A model generated the notes under the pieces. It saw only the letters and a program-made list of their open reading frames with translations, had not been told where the DNA came from and searched no databases. From positions 478,623 to 542,622 of the forward strand of contig CALJKW010000021.1 in NCBI GenBank assembly GCA_937980205.1: a DNA stretch of 64,000 bases. The letters are read 5' to 3'. The translations under genes were made by a program, and so were the position numbers. Of this stretch, positions 9,797 through 19,407 are shown one piece after another. The first letter of the stretch is position 1. Every line of letters starts with the position of its first letter. Source of the stretch: an uncultured Myxococcales bacterium (GTDB lineage Bacteria; Myxococcota; Myxococcia; Myxococcales; Myxococcaceae).

Positions 9797-12364
9797 ATGT
9801 TTCGCCCCCTCGTTGCTCTTTCAGCTCTGACCGCCCTCGCGCTCGTCGCGAGCGGATGTGGGTGTGGTGAGCCGATCACCGTTCCATGCAGCACCGACGC
9901 CGATTGCACGGGCGGCGCGACCTGCCAGGCCGGCAAGTGCACCGGCGGCAACACCGGCGGCGGCTCCGGCGGCTCTGGCGGCTCGGGCGGCTCGGGTGGC
10001 GGCACCACCATCGTCACCGGCTGCAACCCGTCCGACCCGAACAACTCGAGCCGTGACACCGACTGCGACGGCCTGACCGACGCCGAGGAGTACCAGGTCT
10101 CGTACGGCGGCGGCGCGAAGACGGACCCCTGCAACTCGGACAGCGACGGCGACGGCGTCCCCGACGGCGTGGAGATGGGCAAGACGATGACGGTCGGCGC
10201 CAACTGCGCGGGCAAGTTCACCGCCGATGCCGAGCCGGGCAGCAAGACGGACCCGACGGTCGCCGACTCCGATGGAGACGGCTTGAGCGACGGCGCCGAG
10301 GACAAGAACCGCGACGGCAAGGTCGACCCCGGTGAGTCGAACCCGCTGAAGATCGACAGCGACTGCGACGGCATCTCCGACAAGCAGGAGATCGACGGCA
10401 CGCTCGGCTGCATGACCGACCCGCTCAAGCTCGACACCGACGGCGACGGTCTGCCCGACGGCCTCGAGCAGGGCCTGCAGATGCCGGGCGCGGCGCCGGG
10501 CATGCCTCCGCTGAGCTGCCAGTACACGGCGATTCACTTCGACGCGGATCCGGCGGTGAAGACCAGCGCGTGCCAGGCCGACTCCGACGGCGACGGCATT
10601 CAGGACGGCGCCGAAGACGCGAACCAGAACGGCCGCGTCGACATGGGCGAGCTGAACCCGAACGCTCCGGCCGACGGCATGGGCCCCGCGAGGGACGCGT
10701 GCGCGGTGATGAACTTGAAGCCCATCAACTTCCACCTGGCGCCGGGCGCCGACATTCAGGTGGCGCTGGTGCCCGCGTTCACCGAGGTGGTGCAGCTGAC
10801 CGACGCCAGCGGCGGCCGCGGCGTCATGTTCTACGACTCGATGCACCAGGTGGTGGGCTTCGCCATCGACGATCAGCCGAGCCGCGGCAGCGGGCCGCAG
10901 ATCGAGTCGTACGCGCGCGGCGTGCTGCAGGGGCGCGGCAGCATCAGCGCTCCGCTGACGCAGACGTTCACCACCTGGGACGGCTTCGCGCAGTCGGTGC
11001 GCGCCACCTACGATCAGGCGGGCAGCGCCGACCTCAAGGCGCACATCAACTCGATCGCCCAGGCCTTCGGCGTCATGGGCGCCCTCAGCGGCACCGCTGG
11101 TGCGACGGGGCCGTTCAAGATCCAGGCACAGTACGTCCACCGCGCCGCCACGCGCGGCGTCATTCTCATCGCGATGACGCCGCAGGCGATGTTCAGCGGG
11201 CAGACGCTGTTCACGCTCGACGACGTCGGCGGCGGCTCGGCGCTCGCGCAGTTCGGCGACTACGCCGGCGTCACCTGCGAGGTGTTCGACGCGACGGTGA
11301 ACGCGAAGGTCGACTTCATCTGGACGGTCGACGACTCGTGCTCGATGGCGAGCTCGCAGACGGCGGTCAGCCGCACCGGCTCGCTGTTCGTGCAGCGGCT
11401 CGCCGCGGCCGGCCTCGACTGGCGCGCGGCGGCGGTGAGCGCCGGGTACAACGACAACGACTGCAGCAACGGCTGCACGCGGGCGTTCACCAACGACGGT
11501 GCGTTGATGACGCGCTGGTTCACTCCGACCGACGCGCTGTTCTGGGGCACGGGCGGTGACGTGACCGAAGAGATCCTCGGGTCGGCGCGCAAGCTGATCT
11601 CGACCGATCTGCTGCCCAAAGATCCGGCCGGGGCCAACAACAAGATCCGCACCGAGGCCCAGGTGCACGTCATCGCGCTCGGCGACGTCCACGACCAGAG
11701 CCAGTACTCCGGGGCGGACCTGCTGCAGTTCTTCGGCAACTACGACGGCGCCGGAGGCATGCTGTCGAAGGCGACGGTGCACGGCATCGTGTGCCCCCCC
11801 AACTCCTCGTGCGGTGACAGCACCACCCCGGGCACGACGCCCGAGCAGACGGTGATCGGCGGCACCGGCGGCGTGCAGGCGGACATCCGCACCTTCAACG
11901 TGCAGAACCCCAGCGCGGCCCAGCAGGCGCAGCAGCAGGCCGTCATCGACGCGATCATGAGCGCGGTCATCGGCAGCACCGGTCACCAGCTGCAGAAGCC
12001 GCCGATCTCCGCGACGATCAAGGTCGCGATCGAGGCGAACGGCACGCGCGGGCCGTGCAACACCGCCGACGTTCCCCGCGACCGCATGAACGGCTTCGAC
12101 TTCGACGCTGCCTCGCGCCGCCTCGTCTTCTACGGGAACTGCATCCCCTCGGCGTCGGGCAAGAAGGTCGCCGTCAGCTACCGGTTCTGGGTCGATGGCT
12201 CTCCGGACCCGGGCGGCGACCCCTGCAACAACACCTGCACCGCGCCGAAGGCGTGCGACCCGAGCTCCGCCATGTGCATCTGCCCCACGAACTGCGGCGG
12301 CGCCTGCACCGGCACCACCACGTGCGACATGGCGAGCTGCACCTGCGTGCCCGGCATCGGGTGA
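9797..12364 (+). CDS. Large lipoprotein with thrombospondin type 3 repeats and VWA-like domain
   Basis: 855 residues. A type II signal peptide ends in VASGC (~residue 21), followed by a small Cys-rich module (STDADCTGGATCQAGKC) and a Gly/Ser spacer. Residues ~85-310 hold about six calcium-type DxDxDG repeats (DSDGDGVPDG, DTDGDGLPDG). Around residue 510, FIWTVDDSCSM resembles the DxSxS metal site of a VWA-like domain. The C-terminus is again Cys-rich (CTAPKACDPSSAMCICP). ATG 9797 has GGAGG ten bases upstream. It is probably an outer-membrane surface protein for adhesion or calcium-dependent assembly; specific function unknown. Confidence 0.8.
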   Translation: MFRPLVALSALTALALVASGCGCGEPITVPCSTDADCTGGATCQAGKCTGGNTGGGSGGSGGSGGSGGGTTIVTGCNPSDPNNSSRDTDCDGLTDAEEYQVSYGGGAKTDPCNSDSDGDGVPDGVEMGKTMTVGANCAGKFTADAEPGSKTDPTVADSDGDGLSDGAEDKNRDGKVDPGESNPLKIDSDCDGISDKQEIDGTLGCMTDPLKLDTDGDGLPDGLEQGLQMPGAAPGMPPLSCQYTAIHFDADPAVKTSACQADSDGDGIQDGAEDANQNGRVDMGELNPNAPADGMGPARDACAVMNLKPINFHLAPGADIQVALVPAFTEVVQLTDASGGRGVMFYDSMHQVVGFAIDDQPSRGSGPQIESYARGVLQGRGSISAPLTQTFTTWDGFAQSVRATYDQAGSADLKAHINSIAQAFGVMGALSGTAGATGPFKIQAQYVHRAATRGVILIAMTPQAMFSGQTLFTLDDVGGGSALAQFGDYAGVTCEVFDATVNAKVDFIWTVDDSCSMASSQTAVSRTGSLFVQRLAAAGLDWRAAAVSAGYNDNDCSNGCTRAFTNDGALMTRWFTPTDALFWGTGGDVTEEILGSARKLISTDLLPKDPAGANNKIRTEAQVHVIALGDVHDQSQYSGADLLQFFGNYDGAGGMLSKATVHGIVCPPNSSCGDSTTPGTTPEQTVIGGTGGVQADIRTFNVQNPSAAQQAQQQAVIDAIMSAVIGSTGHQLQKPPISATIKVAIEANGTRGPCNTADVPRDRMNGFDFDAASRRLVFYGNCIPSASGKKVAVSYRFWVDGSPDPGGDPCNNTCTAPKACDPSSAMCICPTNCGGACTGTTTCDMASCTCVPGIG

Positions 12365-12379
12365 CGTGACGGCTGCTGG

Positions 12380-12399
12380 GGCGGAGCGTGCGCTCCGCC
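12380..12399. terminator. Hairpin between convergent genes
   Basis: Nine-base arms GGCGGAGCG and CGCTCCGCC separated by TG lie between the stop codons of two convergent genes. There is no T-run on either side, so a bidirectional terminator is possible but not proven. Confidence 0.4.
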
Positions 12400-12442
12400 T
12401 GAGATGGTCCTGCTGCCGCTCGCCGGGCTCGGCTCTCGAGCT

Positions 12443-13261
12443 CTACAGCGCGCGGTAGCTCACCAGCGTGATCTCTCGGCGCCTGATGAGCTCGCGCACG
12501 CGCGGGCTGCACAGCGCGGCGAGCTCGGCTTCCCAGTCGTAGCGCCAGTCGGGATCCTCCGGCACCGTGCCGGGGGCCAGGCCGGGGTGGCACATCAGCT
12601 CCCAGTCTCCGTCACCGAGCCGGCCGAGCAGCTTGATGAGCCGCGCCTCGGTGAGGCCTCCCGAGTCGAACACGCCGACCGCCTTCACGCGCCGCGCCCC
12701 GCGCGGAGGCCGCACCAGGCCCAGGGTCGACAGCACCGCCGTCTTCGCGAGCTGCGAGGGCCGGCGAAGCCACGTCGGGCGCGGCAGCTCGGACGGCCAG
12801 CGCAGCGGCAGCGAAAGCCGCAGCGCGAGCGCCTCGACGATGCGCGCCAGGCCCGGCAACAGGTGCACGTGCTGGTGCACGTCGAGGTGATCGATCGTGG
12901 CTCCCTGCTCGCGCGCGCGCTCGACCTGAACGCTCAGCTCGAGCTCGACCTCTTCCGCCGGAATGAGGCCTGCGACCCAGGCGGCGGCGAACTCGCTCCA
13001 GTCTTTGCGGAAGCGGCCGCCCGGCGCGAGCCAGCGCACCTTCGAGGGCGGCGCGCTCGGGGTGAGGTGCGAGGTGACGCAGAGGTGAGCACCGAGCGAG
13101 AGGCCGGCCTCGGTCGCGGCCCGCACCGCCTTCGGCGCCGTGCGCCCGGCCACGAGCAGCGAGGCGCTGGTGACGATGCCCTCGCGGTGCGCGCGGAAGA
13201 TGCCCTCGTCGATGCGCGGGTGCAGACCCAGATCGTCTGCGTTCACGACCAGCCGGATCAC
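12443..13261 (-). CDS. YdjC/ChbG-family carbohydrate deacetylase
   Basis: 272 residues starting at GTG 13261, two bases after the stop of the glycosyltransferase. Start region VIRLVVNADDLGLHPRIDEG contains the family's metal-binding Asp pair; IDHLDVHQHVHLLP carries the metal His residues; CHPG is near the end. ChbG-type enzymes remove acetyl groups from N-acetylated sugars (chitooligosaccharides, lipid-linked hexosamines). Tight coupling with a GT2 enzyme resembling polyprenyl-phosphate glycosyltransferases suggests modification of a glycolipid or polysaccharide rather than chitin use. Assignment to family is confident, substrate inferred. Confidence 0.85.
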   Translation of the reverse strand: MIRLVVNADDLGLHPRIDEGIFRAHREGIVTSASLLVAGRTAPKAVRAATEAGLSLGAHLCVTSHLTPSAPPSKVRWLAPGGRFRKDWSEFAAAWVAGLIPAEEVELELSVQVERAREQGATIDHLDVHQHVHLLPGLARIVEALALRLSLPLRWPSELPRPTWLRRPSQLAKTAVLSTLGLVRPPRGARRVKAVGVFDSGGLTEARLIKLLGRLGDGDWELMCHPGLAPGTVPEDPDWRYDWEAELAALCSPRVRELIRRREITLVSYRAL

Positions 13262-13263
13262 CG

Positions 13264-14040
13264 TCAGCCGCCCGCGACCTTCCGCTTGATGCTCTTCACC
13301 GACGGAGGCCACCGAACCGGCCGCACCGGCTCTCCCGGCTCCTTCGTCTCGGAATAGAGCTGCACGAGCTCTCTCATCATCGTCACGATCACCTGCGGAG
13401 ACGCCAGCGTCGAGATTCCTCGCGTCCGCGGGAAGTAGTCGACGCCCATCTGGAAGACCCGGAAGCCCTTGCGAATGGCCTTCACCACCAGCTCCGCGTC
13501 GATGAACGACCCTTCCGACTTCAGCTCGATGCTCTCGAGCACGCGGCGGTGCATCACCTTGAAGGAGAAGTTGATGTCCTTCAGCTGCACGTCGAACAGC
13601 TGCCGGATGAGGGCGTTGTAGACGAACGAGTAGACGATGCGCTTGAGGCCTTCGCTCGTCCGGTCGAAGCGGAAGGCGCAGATCATGTCCGCCTCGAGGT
13701 AGTCGAGCAGGTGCAGCGCGCGCTCGAGCTCGTCGAGGTCGAAGGGGAGATCGGTGTCGCTGTAGACGACGATGTCCTTCGTCGACGCCGCCAGGCCCGT
13801 CTTGATCGACCCGCCCAGCTTCAGGTTCCGCTCGTGGTGAATGACGCGGACCTGGCGGTGCTTCGCCGCCAGCGCCTCGGCGATGGCCGGCGTGCGGTCG
13901 GTCGAGGCGTCGTCGACGATGATGAGCTCCCAGTCGTCGGAGAGCCTCGAGAGGACCCGCGTCGCCCGCGACACGGCCCGCTCGAGGTATTCCTCTTCGT
14001 TCCACGCGGGGAGGAACAGGCTGATCGACGGGCGAGGCAA
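13264..14040 (-). CDS. GT2 family glycosyltransferase (polyprenyl-phosphate type)
   Basis: 258 residues. The GT-A fold is clear: SISLFLPAWNEEEYL at the N-terminus, ELIIVDDASTDRT, NLKLGGSIKTGL, and the metal-binding VYSDTDLPFD. The middle part resembles dolichyl/undecaprenyl-phosphate mannosyl- or glucosyltransferases, but I see no C-terminal membrane helices. The only possible start after the upstream in-frame stop is TTG 14040; no ATG or GTG lies between them, so a TTG start is well supported despite a weak ribosome site. First gene of a pair with the downstream deacetylase. Confidence 0.83.
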   Translation of the reverse strand: MPRPSISLFLPAWNEEEYLERAVSRATRVLSRLSDDWELIIVDDASTDRTPAIAEALAAKHRQVRVIHHERNLKLGGSIKTGLAASTKDIVVYSDTDLPFDLDELERALHLLDYLEADMICAFRFDRTSEGLKRIVYSFVYNALIRQLFDVQLKDINFSFKVMHRRVLESIELKSEGSFIDAELVVKAIRKGFRVFQMGVDYFPRTRGISTLASPQVIVTMMRELVQLYSETKEPGEPVRPVRWPPSVKSIKRKVAGG

Positions 14041-14106
14041 GGGTGCGACGAGGTAACACTCTCGAGCGTTTCGTCACAAGCGTGACCTGCGGTAGAGGAG
14101 ATCCCG

Positions 14107-15033
<927 letters not shown>

Positions 15034-15037
15034 GCGG

Positions 15038-15496
15038 CTACTGCACCGCGTGCACCGAGTAGCTGCCGGTGCAAGACGTCACCCCCGAAGCCTGCGTCGT
15101 CCACGTCCCGTAGATGTGCCCGGCGTCGAGCCGGAACAGGTCCCACGTGTCGACATAGTCGAAGCCGGCATCGTGCGCGTGCCGCTCGACGAAGGAGAAG
15201 CCGCAGCCGCCGTCGGTGCCGCCGTCGACCGCGTCGAGCATGCACAGCCGCGTGCCGTCGGACGTGAAGCGCAGCTGCTTCTCGAGCGGCGCCTGGCACG
15301 GCAGCGGCGGCCGCGGGCCGAGCGTGGTGAAGATCACCTGCCAGTTGCCGCCGACCTCGCAGCTCGACGCCACGCAGTGCCGCGGCGACGGCGAGCCGGC
15401 ATCGGGGGGCCCCGCGTCTGCCGGCGGAAGCGGCGCCGGCCCGGAGCACGCCGCGGCCAGCGCCAGCAGCACCACCCTGGGGAAATTCACCGTCAT
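15038..15496 (-). CDS. Small predicted lipoprotein
   Basis: About 152 residues from ATG 15496 (MTVNFPRVVLLALAAACSGP). The signal peptide ends in a lipobox AAAC, followed by a Pro/Asp/Ala/Gly linker (PPADAGPPDAGSPSP) typical of lipoproteins in this window. The mature part has several Cys residues (CVASSCEVGG, CQAPL, LCMLD, TSCTG) that could form disulfides in the periplasm. I do not recognise a family. It is convergent with the diguanylate cyclase, four bases between stops. Confidence 0.7.
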   Translation of the reverse strand: MTVNFPRVVLLALAAACSGPAPLPPADAGPPDAGSPSPRHCVASSCEVGGNWQVIFTTLGPRPPLPCQAPLEKQLRFTSDGTRLCMLDAVDGGTDGGCGFSFVERHAHDAGFDYVDTWDLFRLDAGHIYGTWTTQASGVTSCTGSYSVHAVQ

Positions 15497-15525
15497 GAGC
15501 GGGGGCAAGTTTCCCCAGACCGGCC

Positions 15526-16848
15526 TCAACCGTCTTCCCCCGGCTCCTTCGGCGCCTTCATCGCGCGCAGCTTCTCGTAGCGCTCGCGCAGCTCCTTCTC
15601 CTCGCCGCTGTCGGACGGGAAGTAGAACCGCTCGGTGCGCAGGCCGTCGGGCAGGTGGTTGCCCGGCACGTAGTGGCCCTCGAAGTCGTGCGGGTACTGG
15701 TACCCGGAGCCGTAGCCGAGCGTCTTCATCAGCTTCGTCGGAGCGTTGCGCAGGTGCAGCGGCACCGGCAGCGCGCCGTGCTGGGCGAGCGCCTCGCGGA
15801 CCTTCGAGTAGGTGGTCAGCGTCGTGTTCGACTTGGGCGCCATCGCGAGGAAGGTCACCGCCTGCGTCAGCGGGAAGATGCCCTCGGGCATGCCCATCAG
15901 CTCGAAGGCGTGCAGCGCGGCGACGGCGGTCTGCAGCGCGCGCGGCTCGGCGTTGCCGATGTCCTCGCTCGCGAAGATGACCATGCGCCTCAAGATGAAG
16001 CGCGGCTCCTCGCCGGCCTCGAGCATGCGCGCCATCCAGTAGACGGCGGCGTCGACGTCGGAGGCGCGCATCGATTTGATGAACGCGGAGACGACGTTGA
16101 AGTGCTCCTCGCCGCCGCGGTCGTAGAGCAGCGTCTTCGTCTGCAGCGCCTCTTCGGCGGCCTTGCGGTCGATGCGGCCCTTCGCGTGCGAGGCGGCGAC
16201 CTCGAGGGCGGTCAGCGCGCGGCGGGCGTCTCCGGCGGCGGACTGGGCGATGAACTGCAGCGCGTCGTCGTCGGCCTCGGTGCCCTCGAGGCCGCGCGGG
16301 TCGGTCAGCGCGCGCTCGAGCAGGCTCTTGAGCTCGTGCTCCTCGAGGCCGCGCAGCGTGACGACGCGCATTCGGGACAACAGCGCCGCGTTGACCTCGA
16401 ACGAGGGGTTCTCGGTGGTGGCGCCGAGCAGGGTGATGGTGCCCTTCTCGACGTGGGGCAAGAGCGCGTCCTGCTGGGCCTTGTTGAAGCGGTGGATCTC
16501 GTCGACGAAGAGGATGGTGCGCTTGCGCGACATGCGCCAGCGCTCCTCGGCCTCGGCGACGGCCTCGCGAAGCTCCTTCACTCCGCTCAAGACGGCGGAG
16601 ACGGCGTGGAAGTGCGAGCCGGTCGACTGGGCGATGACGCGGGCGAGGGTGGTCTTCCCGGTGCCGGGCGGGCCCCAGAAGATGACGCTCGGCACGCGGT
16701 CGGACTCGATCGCGGCGCGCAACAGGTGGCCCTCGCCGGTCAGGTGCTCCTGGCCGACGAACTCGGCGAGCGAGCGCGGCCGCATGCGCTCGGCGAGCGG
16801 AGCCCGCTGCGAGGCGTCGTCGGCTGCGGCTTTCTCGAAGAGGTCCAC
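15526..16848 (-). CDS. rarA: Replication-associated recombination protein A (AAA+ ATPase)
   Basis: 440 residues, the normal length of RarA/MgsA. The N-terminus MDLFEKAAADDASQRAPLAERMRP is typical. Walker A WGPPGTGKTTLAR (~residue 57), Walker B TILFVDEIHRFNKAQQDA, sensor 1 LLGATTENPSFEVN and the arginine-finger region LLSRMRVV are all present, and the C-terminal tetramerisation half (SEDIGNAEPRALQ, YPHDFEGHYVPGNHLPD) is complete. RarA acts at stalled replication forks and single-stranded DNA ends. The GTG start at 16848 and its AGAAGG ribosome site lie inside an 8-bp hairpin, described separately. Confidence 0.95.
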   Translation of the reverse strand: MDLFEKAAADDASQRAPLAERMRPRSLAEFVGQEHLTGEGHLLRAAIESDRVPSVIFWGPPGTGKTTLARVIAQSTGSHFHAVSAVLSGVKELREAVAEAEERWRMSRKRTILFVDEIHRFNKAQQDALLPHVEKGTITLLGATTENPSFEVNAALLSRMRVVTLRGLEEHELKSLLERALTDPRGLEGTEADDDALQFIAQSAAGDARRALTALEVAASHAKGRIDRKAAEEALQTKTLLYDRGGEEHFNVVSAFIKSMRASDVDAAVYWMARMLEAGEEPRFILRRMVIFASEDIGNAEPRALQTAVAALHAFELMGMPEGIFPLTQAVTFLAMAPKSNTTLTTYSKVREALAQHGALPVPLHLRNAPTKLMKTLGYGSGYQYPHDFEGHYVPGNHLPDGLRTERFYFPSDSGEEKELRERYEKLRAMKAPKEPGEDG

Positions 16849-16860
16849 TGCGGTGGACCT
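16841..16860 (-). promoter_or_regulatory. Hairpin over the rarA ribosome site and start codon
   Basis: Perfect inverted repeat AGGTCCAC-CGCA-GTGGACCT on the rarA sense strand. The 8-bp stem with a four-base loop would bury the end of the AGAAGG ribosome site in one arm and the GTG start in the other. It may reduce or regulate translation; direct evidence is absent. Confidence 0.45.
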
Positions 16861-16866
16861 TCTAAC

Positions 16867-17907
16867 TCAGGGATGAATCTGGGTGGGCTGCGCCGGGTCG
16901 TTCCAGCACCACGTGGTGCCGTCGGTGCGGATGCCGCAGCCATAGCCGGCGGCAGAGATCTGCAGCCACGTCTGATTGCCGACCTGCTCCGGGCTGCCGG
17001 TTCGCCACCGCCAGAGCGTGCGGTCGTTGCGGAGCAGGAGCGGCCCGTCGGTGAAGGTCGCCCAGTCGGTGTCCGAGCTCCATCGCTCGAGCCGGCTCGG
17101 GCCGCCGCACCAGAAGGTCCCGTCGCTGCGGATTCCGCAGTCGCCCCCGAAACGGCGCCACGCGAACGGCGGCCGGTGGTGCACGACCTCGATGTGGGCC
17201 CCACCGTAGAGCTGGACCCAGCACTGGAGCCCACCGGTCGCGTTGACCGTGCACAGCTGACGGTCTTCGAAGCTGATCGAGCGCCAGTGCCCGTCGCTGC
17301 TGATGAGCGCGGGTACGTCGCTCGACGCGGGGAAGTCGATCGCCTCGACCGGCACGAGGATGCCCCAGCACCACAGCGTGCCGTCGGTGCGGATGCCGCA
17401 CGTAGAGGCCTGCGCGACCGCGACGGCGGCCCAGTTGGACGCCGCGCCGACCTGGCGTGGCGCGGGCTCGGTGCCTCCGTACCGACCGAGGCCGAGCTGA
17501 CCGAGGTGATTCTCTCCCCAGCACCAGAGGGTGCCGTCGAGCCGCAGCGCACAGGAGTGCGACTCACCGTGCGAGACGGAGCTCCAGTCGGACGCCAGGC
17601 CGACCTGTCCCAGGCCTCTCGTCTCGCTCCAGCACCACAGCGTGCGGTCGCTCATCACGCCGCAGGCCGAATGGCTCGCCGCCGCAACCTGGATGAACCG
17701 CGCGTTGGGGTGCGGGTGGGTCGCTGCCGGCGGCGGCTCCTCGGCCCTCGGAAGGTGCAGCTCGCGCTCGCGGGGCAGCCAGCCTCGTTCGGGGACCGCG
17801 TCGACGGTGCGCCGGCCGGGCGTCACGTCGGCCGTCGGCGCAGCCTCGTCCGCAACCGGCCCGCACGCAGCGACCGCGACCACCACCCCCCAGATCCACG
17901 CCCTCAT
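16867..17907 (-). CDS. RCC1-like repeat lipoprotein
   Basis: 346 residues from ATG 17907. The signal peptide (MRAWIWGVVVAVAACGP) ends in a lipobox. After a Pro-rich linker the protein consists of roughly seven ~45-residue repeats with the core CGIRTDGTLWCWG (variants CALRLDGTLWCWG, CGIRSDGTFWCGG), each bringing two Cys. This is the RCC1/BNR-type beta-propeller blade pattern common in myxobacterial and other surface proteins. A seven-bladed extracellular propeller with disulfides in each blade is likely; binding partner unknown. Its start faces nadK divergently across ~90 bases. Confidence 0.82.
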   Translation of the reverse strand: MRAWIWGVVVAVAACGPVADEAAPTADVTPGRRTVDAVPERGWLPRERELHLPRAEEPPPAATHPHPNARFIQVAAASHSACGVMSDRTLWCWSETRGLGQVGLASDWSSVSHGESHSCALRLDGTLWCWGENHLGQLGLGRYGGTEPAPRQVGAASNWAAVAVAQASTCGIRTDGTLWCWGILVPVEAIDFPASSDVPALISSDGHWRSISFEDRQLCTVNATGGLQCWVQLYGGAHIEVVHHRPPFAWRRFGGDCGIRSDGTFWCGGPSRLERWSSDTDWATFTDGPLLLRNDRTLWRWRTGSPEQVGNQTWLQISAAGYGCGIRTDGTTWCWNDPAQPTQIHP

Positions 17908-18000
17908 CCCGCCACCCCTCGAAGGAAGGAGATAAGCCGCAGCGCGCGCCCCCGCAGGGACGTCACCGTCGCGGAACACAGGTGCTATGACGCAGGGCCG

Positions 18001-18843
18001 GTGAAGACCCTCGCTCTGGTCAGCAAGGTGAACAGCCCCGAGGCCGCGCGCCTGGCGACGCAGCTTCGCGAGCGGTACGCCGACCGGAAGTTCATCGCCG
18101 AGAAGGCGCTCGCCGAGCAGCTGGGCTGGCCGGTCGCCTCCGACGAAGAGATCCAGGCCGCCGACCTCATGATCGTGCTCGGCGGAGACGGCACGCTGAT
18201 TCACGCCGCCCGCGTGCTGAAGGGCCGGCCGGTCCCCATCCTCGGCGTCAACCTCGGCTCGCTGGGCTTCATGACCGAGGTGCCGCGCTCCGAGGCCTTC
18301 GCGCTGCTCGAGCTGTGCCTCGCCGGCAAGGCGAAGACCACCTCGCGCATGAAGCTCGCCTGCCGCGTCTACCGCGAGAACAAGCTGCTCCTGCAGGACG
18401 AGGTGCTCAACGATCTCGTCATCAACAAGGGCGCCCTCGCGCGCATCGCCGACTTCGAGACGTGGATGGACGGCGACTTCGTGGCCACGTTCAAGGCCGA
18501 CGGGCTCATCTGCAGCACCCCGACCGGCTCCACCGCGTATACGCTCTCCGCCGGCGGCCCCATTGTCTTCCCGTCCATCGACTGCGTCGTGCTGACGCCG
18601 ATCTGCCCACACGCGCTGACGCAGAAGCCCATCGTGGTCCCCGGCGACCAGACCATCCGCATCCTGCTCAAAGAGCGCGTCGACGACGTGTGGGTCACCA
18701 TCGACGGCCAGGTCGGTCAGCCGCTCATGCTCGGAGACCGCATCGAGGTCGAGCGCAGCCCCAACCGCGTTCACCTCGTGCAGAACCCGGGGCTCGACTA
18801 CTTCGCCATCCTCCGCCAGAAGCTCCGCTGGGGAGAGCGCTGA
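18001..18843 (+). CDS. nadK: NAD kinase
   Basis: 280 residues from GTG 18001 (VKTLALVSKVNSPEA). The family signature LMIVLGGDGTLIHAAR carries the catalytic Asp; LNDLVINKG supplies the NE/D motif; TPTGSTAYTLSAGGPI is the conserved dinucleotide-binding loop; ITQ-like PLMLGDRIEVERS closes the C-terminus. It phosphorylates NAD to NADP in the cytosol. The frame stays open far upstream, but homology begins at this GTG. It stands alone between a divergent lipoprotein gene and the molybdenum hydroxylase operon. Confidence 0.94.
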   Translation: MKTLALVSKVNSPEAARLATQLRERYADRKFIAEKALAEQLGWPVASDEEIQAADLMIVLGGDGTLIHAARVLKGRPVPILGVNLGSLGFMTEVPRSEAFALLELCLAGKAKTTSRMKLACRVYRENKLLLQDEVLNDLVINKGALARIADFETWMDGDFVATFKADGLICSTPTGSTAYTLSAGGPIVFPSIDCVVLTPICPHALTQKPIVVPGDQTIRILLKERVDDVWVTIDGQVGQPLMLGDRIEVERSPNRVHLVQNPGLDYFAILRQKLRWGER

Positions 18844-18888
18844 GCACGGTTGACCGGCACCGGTCAGGGGCGCTACTCCGCCTGAGCA

Positions 18889-19407
18889 GTGCCCCGGCCT
18901 CCCAAGCAGCTCATCCGCCTCGACGTGAACGGCGATCGCCATGAGGTCGCCGTCGAGCCGCGCACGACGCTGCTCGAGGCGCTGCGGTACGAGCTCAACC
19001 TCACCGGCTCGAAGCAGGGCTGCGACAAGGGCGACTGCGGCGCCTGTACCGTGCTCGTCGACGGGCGCCCGACGCTCTCCTGCATCTCGCTGGCCTGCAT
19101 GGCCGAAGGCCGCAAGGTCACCACCATCGAAGGGCTGGCCCAGGGCAACCGCGCGCACCCGGTGCAGGACGCGTTCGACGTCTGCGGAGCGCTGCAGTGC
19201 GGCTTCTGCCAGAGCGGCATGATGCTGTCGGCGGCGGCGCTGCTCGAAGAGAACCCGCGCCCGTCGCGCGACGACATCAAAGAGGCGCTCTCGGGCAACC
19301 TGTGCCGCTGCACCGGGTACACGCAGATCCTGAACGCCGTCGAGGTCGCGTGCGGCCAGCGCGACGTCCCCGAGCGCGACGAGCGCCCGACCACGGAGCG
19401 GCGCTGA
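18889..19407 (+). CDS. Molybdenum hydroxylase small subunit, two [2Fe-2S] clusters (HcrC-like)
   Basis: 172 residues from GTG 18889. The plant-ferredoxin-type cluster motif is GCDKGDCGACTVLVDG plus a later Cys (LSCISLAC), and the second, helical cluster uses CGFCQSGM and CRCTGYTQI. This is the iron-sulfur subunit of the xanthine-oxidase family, passing electrons between the molybdenum and FAD subunits. The stop overlaps the ATG of the large subunit by one base. Given the third subunit, it most likely belongs to a 4-hydroxybenzoyl-CoA reductase-type enzyme. Confidence 0.9.
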   Translation: MPRPPKQLIRLDVNGDRHEVAVEPRTTLLEALRYELNLTGSKQGCDKGDCGACTVLVDGRPTLSCISLACMAEGRKVTTIEGLAQGNRAHPVQDAFDVCGALQCGFCQSGMMLSAAALLEENPRPSRDDIKEALSGNLCRCTGYTQILNAVEVACGQRDVPERDERPTTERR

